Source: Rhizopus arrhizus (Eukaryota > Mucoromycota > Mucoromycetes > Mucorales > Rhizopodaceae). Taken from it: a DNA stretch of 64,000 bases. Position 1 is the stretch's first letter. Each line of letters starts with the position of its first letter. Positions 56,611 to 64,000 of the stretch are shown here, in pieces. The stretch lies in NCBI GenBank assembly GCA_024220505.1, contig JAKZZE010000016.1, positions 620,001 through 684,000 of the forward strand, in the 5' to 3' direction. Made by a program: the position numbers and the translations under genes. Below the pieces are notes generated by a model that worked only from the letters and a program-made list of their open reading frames with translations, was not told the DNA's origin and made no database searches.

Positions 56611-58273
56611 ATGTCACAGAGAATTGCTATTGAAAAACTTCGGAAAGATGTTTCAAACAGACTAAAAGATGGTTTAACCATCATTGTACTGGGAGCCTCT
56701 GGTGATTTAGCCAAGAAAAAGACATTTCCTGCCATATTCTCTCTTTACAAAGACGGATTCTTACCAAAGAACACAGAGGTATTGGGTTATGCTCGATCTG
56801 ATTTAGATAAGCAAGAATTTCATGAACGAGTGGCATCCAACCTTGAGCTCGAGGAGGATGATCATAAAAAGGCGGCTGATGCATTCATCCAACTGTGTAA
56901 CTATGTCAAGGGAAAATACGATGAAGATGAGTCATTCAAGAGTCTAGACAAGTATATTTGTGAGTCAGAGAAGAAGCGTGGTCTGAAAGGTGACCAGACC
57001 AACAGGATATTTTATATGGCGCTGCCTCCAGGCGTCTATATTCAGGTATCCAAAGGATTGAGCCGGTTTGTACGGAGTAAGGAGGGAAAAACTGCGATTG
57101 TGATTGAAAAGCCCTTTGGCAAAGACACTGAGAGTGCGGTTGAATTGGTAAATGAAATCAAAAAGTTGTTTAAAGAGGAAGAGGTAAATGGTGTGAATAT
57201 ATCATCTTAATTTCCTATACAGACACCCTAAAGCTTTCTTTTCACAGGTTTATCGTATTGACCACTATCTTGGTAAAGAGCTAGCAAAGAATATTATGAA
57301 TGTTCGATTTTCAAATACGATTTTTCGTCCTATTTGGAATAGCAACTATATTAGTTCAGTTCAAATCACGCTCAAGGAGCCTTTTGGTTGCGAAGGTCGG
57401 GGTGGCTATTTTGATGAATTTGGTGTGATCCGTGATGTCCTTCAAAATCGTAAGCTAATAAACTTGATTGAATAACAAAAAATAATGAACCAGTATCAAC
57501 TAAAGCCGCTGTTTGTAACAGATCTTCTTCAGTTATTTTCTCTTATCGCTATGGAAAGACCTATTCGACATGACTCTGAAGCTATCCGCGACGAGAAGGT
57601 GAAACTCTTGAGATGCGTCAAACCTATAGAGTTGGAAGATTGCTTGCTTGGTCAATATGTAAAAAACGGAGACAAGCCTGGATATACTGAGGATGAAACG
57701 GTCCACGATGATAGTCTGACGGCTACCTTTGCCACTCTTGTTTTGTGGATCGAGAATGAACGTTGGGATGGTGTACCCTTTATTCTCAAGAATGGAAAGG
57801 CTCTAGATAACAGTAAGGCTGAGATTCGTATCCAATTCAAGCAGGTTCCCGGAGGACTGTACCAGGATGTACCCCGAAATGAACTTGTCTTTCGTATCCA
57901 ACCTGGTGAGGCCATCTATGTAAAGTTTAACAACAAGGTCCCTGGGTTCTCTGTAGACAGTATGATGACCGAACTTGACCTGACCTATCAGTCGCGCTAT
58001 GACAACTTGAAAATACCTGCAGCCTATGAAACTTTACTGTTGGACGTCATGCGTGGCGATCACTCCAACTTTGTAAGAGATGATGAATTGATCGCTGCTT
58101 GGAATATATTTACCTCTTTATTACACCAAATCGAGACTGACAAGATTAAACCCGAGCCTTATCCCTATGGTTCTCGAGGCCCTGAAAAACTGGATGAATT
58201 TATAAAGAAGTATGGCGTCGAAAGACTTGAACATGAAAATTATCAGTGGCCAAAGCAAAACCTTGAAGGTTAA
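56611..58273 (+). CDS. ZWF1: Glucose-6-phosphate 1-dehydrogenase
   Basis: This is the first enzyme of the oxidative pentose phosphate pathway, making NADPH. Three exons are read: 56611-57183, 57248-57449 and 57522-58273. Motifs are the coenzyme site [28 protein letters not shown], the substrate block [40 protein letters not shown] and [16 protein letters not shown] (spanning the last intron). The C-terminus has [20 protein letters not shown] and [20 protein letters not shown]. Length is about 508 aa, normal. The second intron acceptor is at 57521, giving the conserved QNHLLQ join, so the ATG at 57485 is not a start. Confidence 0.96.
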
Positions 58274-59229
58274 AATCTCTCAAGTGTTGAAATAAAACTA
58301 TTAAAGTACTGTGTCTGCATAAAGGGCTTTCTTGGCTTCGATAGTTTTATGCACTCAATATTTGCTTTGTTTTCTTTCAAAGAGGCTTTATTACTTGCTC
58401 AAAGTATACCTCCATGTTGAACTAATGAAAATTGACAAAGTTATGAAAATTAAGGACATGCTTTGTTTTTTTTGAGTAAAGCATTTATTATATGCAATAT
58501 TAAAGAACTCATATATATATCGAAATCACTGTAGTAACGTATAATAAAATAAGCCCAAACTGCCAAAGAAATCATCTTTATTCTTTGGAGCTAGGATCAA
58601 GACAGGTAAGCCATCGCTATGATTGATACCAATATAGCTCCAGAGCTATGTTATACAACTGCGGGCTCTCTCAAGTTTTAAGCTCTTTAGTTCTTTCCAA
58701 GTTCTATTTCTCTTGTCTTCAAACTTTTCCCTGCTATAGAACAGTAACTGATTGTAGTTGACATTGATAAATATAAAATAAAGTAAAATATAAGTTTATT
58801 TAAATAAGATCATACAATCAATTCCAATTAAACATATTCTTTCAGAATATATTTTGCATCAATGATGGTTCTTTGATAAGAAGAAGTATCAACTAAAATA
58901 ACAAAATACAATTCAATGTCAGGAATATTGTTAATCTTTCACATAATTGAAATAACGCGTAAAATAACGTTATTTAAATCAGTGAGGAATCCCAAGAATA
59001 AAAAACAAATGAAAAATTTTCATAATCACAATTATAGATGACACTTGCCAAAGTACCTAAAGATTAGAAGAACACTTACAATAGTAGACATCAAGTCACC
59101 CACTCAATAAGATATAAATACCTGCCTTCAATTAGAATAATTTTTACTTCAACTTGAAATAAAGACCAGTCTCAAAAAGTATCCAAACTGTTTATTTTTG
59201 TTTCTATCTTTTTCTTATTTACTATTACC

Positions 59230-59591
59230 ATTATACAATATTCCCTATTGGATTCAAATCTGAAAATTGTGCGAATCATTTCGTTCTGTGTTTTATGCTC
59301 TACTCTTTATACTACTGCTAGAATTTCCATGTAGAATGATGCGTAACCTTTCATCCAGATGAACTTGCCGATCTTTTTACGGAAAGCTCGGCTAAATAAG
59401 ACCATAGAATTGATTACGAAAAGTCATACTCTTGTCGTAAGTAATATCATCCCATACAGTCAAATACGGCTTTCTCTTCTTAACTGTCAAATTAACATAA
59501 TTCATCAAGCACCATTTCTTTTTCCTTTTCAAAACTGAACTTATACCATCAGACAGCACTTTTTCCAGTCATTGGCAACTCAATCTTTTCT

Positions 59592-59626
<35 letters not shown>

Positions 59627-59900
59627 AAACTTCTGGCTGGCTACTTTATGCTTCTCATTCATAAGTAGTTACAATTCGGCTTGAATACATTGTATTGTTA
59701 ATCTTTTTTTTATGCTCGTGTTGATATTTTGAAAGGCCAAAGGTTTGATGTAACACATCATATCTGCTGCATAACATTATTTCTAGTGCTGTCCATTTCT
59801 TGAGCTTCACCATTGATCTTTTTCCTTAGTCTAAGTGCTGAACAAACTCCACTTTTTATACATTTTCGTAAATAGTACGTAGGGAAGGAATTCAACATGG
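59230..59900 (-). pseudogene. Heavily decayed Tc1/mariner-like relic
   Basis: On the minus strand, 59260-59234 reads DLNPIGNIV, matching the SPDLNPIENIW block that holds the last acidic residue of Tc1/mariner transposases. Upstream on that strand a broken frame gives VWDDITYDKSMTFRNQFYG and LRLRKKINGEAQEMDSTRNN. Stops and frame changes are frequent. The call rests mainly on the short DLNPI block. Confidence 0.4.
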
Positions 59901-60299
59901 TCTTGTGTCATTCATATTTTTATTGATGGTGCTCGTATCAATCATACATTTCTTAAATTTATTGTAGTGGCAAGTCTTCAATTTGATGAGAAATTTTTGA
60001 AGGAAAAAGATGAGGGAATACTTTATGCAGTAAAAAGTCGGAGATTCAAATTCCTCTAATTTTCATTGGTTCGTACAATGTTCTGTATCGAGATTGCGAT
60101 CAGTTCCAACTATCTGTGCACTTTTACAAAGATGTTATTTTGGCTGGAATGTGATGTAGAAAAATCATGGAGCTTTTTAGTGAAATCCTCCATAATCTCT
60201 GGTCATGCTCGCTTGTCAAAAGCAAAAAATGTACTTGTGATACCACAGAACTCTGCTTGCTGGCTTGCTGTCTATCATCATCTCCTAGTGCTTTTTTTT

Positions 60300-60480
60300 T
60301 GTAGCTAGTCGTGCAGTTTGTAAATCGTAGTAGGCGGCCACTCTATAATAATCGGTAGAGGGGGCATCTGTAGCAAGAATAGGACGGAATTGATACTACA
60401 AACTGTTTTTTGACAAATTCCGTTGCTTGATGAAGGTATGGATGTAATAGTCATCATTTCGCTTTCCTTTAAAGTCGACA
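60300..60480 (-). pseudogene. Unidentified coding relic
   Basis: On the minus strand a protein-like stretch reads KGKRNDDYYIHTFIKQRNLS, an in-frame TAG, then RPILATDAPSTDYYRVAAYY and DLQTARLATKKK. It is too well formed for chance, but I cannot name it; a transposon protein is the simplest guess. Confidence 0.3.
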
Positions 60481-60960
60481 AAAAAAATGTCAGAGGTGCT
60501 GCTTTTAGTCAACCAGGAAGTTTTAGCATGCTTATATCAAATTCAGGTAGTGTAGTTTTAACATGCTGCTTTTTGGTCTGATCACGGTTCTATATAGGCT
60601 GCATCAGAATGAGAACGTATCTTTACTTTTGATATATAAACGATAAAAAGGTTTTAAAGGAATCAACTAATCACTTCATAATTCAAGTAGTACTTTAAAC
60701 AGCTTGTTTTTCTGATCATCTGTAAGTTTGTTAATAGAAGGCTGCTAAATCAACGACACTGCTTACATTGTATTTAAAAAGCAATAAAACAACAGGAGCT
60801 AAAATAAATAATAGATAACGGATGAATTGAATAATTTGCGTAAATGGAAAAATCCGTTCCTGAGTTATGATGTACACCACGGGTTCATGTAATTCGATAT
60901 CCGCAATTCGACGGGATTTATAACTGTTTAACAATTATTTGTTACAAATATGTGAGCAAA

Positions 60961-60994
60961 CACAATTGTGAGGTAAACACAATTGTGAGGTAAA
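60961..60994. repeat. 17-bp tandem duplication
   Basis: CACAATTGTGAGGTAAA occurs twice in a row (60961-60977 and 60978-60994). Each copy contains the palindrome CACAATTGTG. Confidence 0.8.
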
Positions 60995-63650
60995 CAACGA
61001 TAAGAAAAATTCAAAAAATATCTTTTACCAGCCAACGATTGTATCATTCCAGCTCTCCTGTGAGAAAAATGGTGTGTATTGATTTTTAAGCCACTGTTTT
61101 CTTGTATAAAAAAACAAAAATAAAAATAAAAATGGGCAACTTGACAAAAATTAGAGATTTTACGTTTTTTACAATTCTTAAAATAGCACAAAAATCTAAA
61201 TTATCCGTAGACCGGAAATGAGCAAAAACGAATATTATAAATAATTTGAAAAAAAAAGGTACATGGTTTTTATTTTCATTCATGAGCGCAATCTAACAGT
61301 AGTTGTACGAATAATAACTCTTATTGCTTTTTTATACAACTAATTGGAGTGGATCTCTTTTTTTTTTTTTCAATGTTTGTTACACAAAAAGATGGAAGCA
61401 GTATTCTTTTCTGTACCCGAGTTGCTTAAAACAAATTGAACTTGTAACACCCTTTGCTGTACTGATTTGAAAGATAAAAGGCGACTCTGCCGAGAGAATA
61501 AGAATGTAAGCTCATTTTTAAATTTTAAGCCCCCTTTCTTCCTTTAAACAAAAGAGAGAGGACTTTGAATTTTGCGAATAGTGCTTATGCAAAAGAGTGT
61601 CAAAGGCAAACAAGGAACGAGTTGTCTTTTTCTCACTTGAATTATTCATAGATACTTTTCACCCTCTTTTGAAGCTTTAAAAAAGGTTTAAAAAAATTCT
61701 TTGCTGTGAAACACTGACAGAGTGAATGGGAGATACACAAAATAAGGGTTCGATGGAATTTTTGGATCCAAGGAGATGCTGGTTTATCAGTTTGAACTGT
61801 GCTTTACAGAAAAAAACAGAGTAGAGAGCTTTAATTCAGAGCTATCGCATTGACGACCTTTACTATTTGATTTACTATTTTTCCCACGTTGAACAGCCAA
61901 ATACCTTATGCGTGGCTTGTTTTGTAAAATCCGATGAATAAGATGTCTTGAACTTTTATTGAATCCAACAAGTCTGAAAGTAATCTTTAATTCTGTACGT
62001 GTAGTTTTAAAACATTACAATTTATTCAAAAATAAATCCAAATTTGAGATCATTGAAGCCAGAAGCAATATCGATCAGTGAGCGTCATCCTACGAGCGCT
62101 GTATAATCTATTTGCTTTGATAAGGTGCTAAAAAAGATTTTGAACGCATTTCGAAATATAAAAGGTAATTATTAGCCAAGTCAATCATTCACATGTACAT
62201 GTTGGAGATAAATATAAGTTTAAACTTTTTTTTTTGTGGTTTGCTGCGATTTTTTCTTCTCAAATCAAACGTATGTTAAGACGATGTCATTATATTCATT
62301 CAAATGAAAACCTATCGTGATCAAAATATTTAAAATCAAAAAACAGCATGAGTCTAGATTTGTATGGTTATACTTGATATGTGCTGTTTAAATAAAAGGT
62401 GAAGCTTTTTAAGACAAAAGCGATATGTTTAACGTTTATATCTTTCAAAGTGATTTTTTGTATTTTTTTTTTTTTTTTTTTTTTTCAAATTCATATTCTA
62501 TCTACATCTGATTGGCCGAGTCATATTCGTATTCACATATTAGATGTTGTATGAAACATCTCCTTTTATTTTGCAAAAAAAGTAAAATTCTTATCAGTCA
62601 AGTTGTATGAGATATCTCCTTTTTGTTCTTGATTGTAAAAGGACCAATAATTAGAAGCGTGTGAGTAAACTAAATATTTTTTAGATCTTTTTTTTTTTTT
62701 TTTTTTTTATAATGTCATTAAAAAAAGATCCAGATTAATAAGCCTGTTTTTCTCATGCTGATCAGGATAAAAAGGATTTTCTTGTGAACGACAAGATGAT
62801 TTAACTGAATATTTATCAAAAGTAATATACTTTTTAACTCATTTTTCACATTAACGTTTGCATGTTGAGTATAGCCCTGATAAATTGAGTTGTTTTGTCT
62901 TGAATCTCTTTCTGCCCCTCATTCTTTTTCTTTTTTTCTAATCATTAAGACTGTCTGCAAACACTTTTTTGTTGGCCATCTTTTTGGAACGTTTACGCTA
63001 AACAACGTAATATACATGTCACAAAAATTATCACCTGTCTCCTTTTATGCTATCTGTATTCGCATCCGAAATCATCTAAAAGTGTGTTGAGTCCAAACGC
63101 GTTCGCTCCCCTCTTTTTTTTTTTTTATTCAACGTTTTTTTTTGTACTATTCTTTTCTAGTCATTATCCAGAAAGTTGTCTGTAGAGTTCAACGCACATA
63201 CATGTTTTGTTGGTTGAGTGTTCCATTTGCTTTAATTTCATTGAAAGAGGCAATCGTCATCTTGTCTGACTCTATTGTGACACGAAGATTTTAAAATTGA
63301 AGAGCTCTTTTCTATATTCGAAACTTTCTAGAATACTTTTAAATTGTAGTTTACAAGGGGAATGTTATACCCGTGTAACAATAAATACAATCATTGTAAT
63401 AACTCAAATAGATTTAAATTGACAAGCAGAAAAAAATAGAAGTCCGGAGTTTAAACATATGCAACCACAACAGCGGTACCAGTTGCCTTATTTGGCTTAA
63501 TTGTGTTTCAAAAAAAAAAATACAAATATGCATACACACAAACTCGGTAAAATGAATAATAATAGGAGATTATAATCTGGATTGATTGCCGTCTTTTTTT
63601 TTTTTTTTTTTTTTCTAATTTTATTTGGTTTCTTTTTTAAACAAAAAAAA

Positions 63651-64000
63651 ATGAAGAAAAATAATTTCATTACAATCTTTGACAACACTCCTTCAGCTGA
63701 ATTTCTTTATTTTTCTGATAGTGTAACAGAGTGTTGTGGCTGGGAGCCAGAGGAATTAGTTGGAAGAGCATGTTATGAAATGTACCATCCTGAAGATCAC
63801 AAAGCATTAAGAAGATTTCACTTTTCAAATGTTGCCAATCAGAAAATGTCGAGCATGGTGTCCTATAAATTTTTGCATAAGAACGGATCTTGGGTTCCCA
63901 TGGACACAATTGTCAGCTTTTGTTATGATGTGCTGGTGACAACGAATTTTGTGTCAGGTCAAGATTCATTTGAACATAAAATGAGAGTGAACTCTGTTGA
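63651..64000 (+). CDS. PAS-domain protein, 5' part (runs off the window)
   Basis: An ATG at 63651 opens a frame that stays open to the window end (about 116 codons). It encodes a PAS domain: FDNTPSAEFLYFSDSVTECC, GWEPEELVGRACYEMYHPED, HKALRRFHFSNV, then YKFLHKNGSWVPMDTIVSFC. This is the arrangement of the second type of PAS domain in White-collar and related fungal regulators. It lacks the NCRFLQ flavin-binding motif of the LOV domain in the part seen. Whether a GATA zinc finger or another output domain follows cannot be seen. The start follows a T-rich stretch and an A run. Confidence 0.75.
   Translation, partial: MKKNNFITIFDNTPSAEFLYFSDSVTECCGWEPEELVGRACYEMYHPEDHKALRRFHFSNVANQKMSSMVSYKFLHKNGSWVPMDTIVSFCYDVLVTTNFVSGQDSFEHKMRVNSV

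Larger units (their letters stand above)
58274..63650. other. 5.4-kb gene-free region with relics and simple repeats
   Basis: No intact gene is supported. It contains minus-strand transposon relics (listed separately), T runs at 59596-59624, 62463-62485 and 63598-63614, and a 17-base unit repeated twice at 60961-60994. Paired short similarities also occur near 62540 and 62605 (GTTGTATGA..ATCTCCTTTT). The rest is AT-rich and featureless to the eye. Confidence 0.5.

Noticed and set aside
57184..57247. Continuation of G6PD exon 1 to 57210 (EVNGVNISS)
   Set aside because: A donor at 57184 and acceptor at 57247 restore the conserved [11 protein letters not shown] block; the read-through is intronic.
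57485..57521. ATG at 57485 as the start of a separate gene
   Set aside because: The conserved G6PD block [16 protein letters not shown] is formed only by splicing to 57522, so this ATG lies in an intron.
61740..61770. tRNA B-box-like GGGTTCGATGG
   Set aside because: No matching A-box, acceptor stem or cloverleaf could be drawn around it.

Overview
The window is nuclear DNA from a filamentous fungus, most likely a Mucoromycota (Mucorales-type) genome. It is AT-rich, and the genes are split by many short GT-AG introns of about 50-80 bases with TTTAG or TATAG acceptors. Both strands carry tightly packed conserved eukaryotic genes, with long A or T homopolymers between them. Decayed Fanzor, Tc1/mariner and LINE copies and PD-(D/E)XK-type proteins of a kind I associate with mucoralean genomes point the same way. 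I see no bacterial operons, CRISPR array, tRNA or rRNA gene.

Layout. 0-7.3 kb: the 3' part of ribosomal protein uL14 (RPL23), eIF4A3 (-), the PLP-synthase glutaminase PDX2/SNO (+), a Golgi GDP-mannose transporter (-) and a 4CL-like acyl-CoA ligase with a peroxisomal C-terminus (+). 7.4-12 kb: a broken Tc1/mariner transposase and a broken, C-terminally truncated Fanzor (eukaryotic TnpB homologue). 13.7-17.9 kb: an unusual 19-exon gene. Most of its exons are tandem copies of one phase-0 coiled-coil exon of about 39 codons, and it ends in a PD-(D/E)XK-like domain. 19.9-41.5 kb: conserved genes. These are an AVT-type vacuolar amino acid transporter, COP9 subunit CSN6, MIX23, ATP synthase alpha, an MPS1-type kinase, a TXNDC17-type thioredoxin, a coiled-coil protein, TIM22, a C1-peroxin-DysF protein, a METTL21-type methyltransferase, an EF-hand mitochondrial carrier and casein kinase 1. 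42-45.4 kb: a decayed SQT1/AAMP WD40 gene and a decayed Tc1/mariner transposase. 45.48-48.85 kb: a young 3.36-kb element with perfect terminal inverted repeats of 323 bp. 48.85-51.2 kb: a 5'-truncated LINE. 52-58.3 kb: an MFSD6-like transporter, MIC60 and glucose-6-phosphate dehydrogenase. 58.3-63.6 kb: gene-free DNA with relics. 63.65 kb to the end: the start of a PAS-domain gene.

Two loci look most novel. The first is the 3.36-kb inverted-repeat element. Its only long ORF (583 codons) is not a DDE transposase but an acidic protein with a PD-(D/E)XK-like core. Each terminal repeat carries five 20-bp iterons. Just upstream of the ORF lie two identical 124-base segments, each closed by its own self-complementary arms of different sequence. 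The element also sits at the centre of a 22-bp palindrome. The second is the tandem-exon gene at 13.7-17.9 kb, where nearly all repeat exons can be added or skipped without changing frame. Both encode PD-(D/E)XK-like domains, so they may belong to one expanded nuclease-like superfamily of this lineage.

Most of the host genes are unrelated housekeeping genes. Several serve mitochondria (MIX23, ATP1, TIM22, MIC60, the carrier) or peroxisomes (the 4CL-like ligase, the DysF peroxin), but nothing here shows that they are co-regulated.
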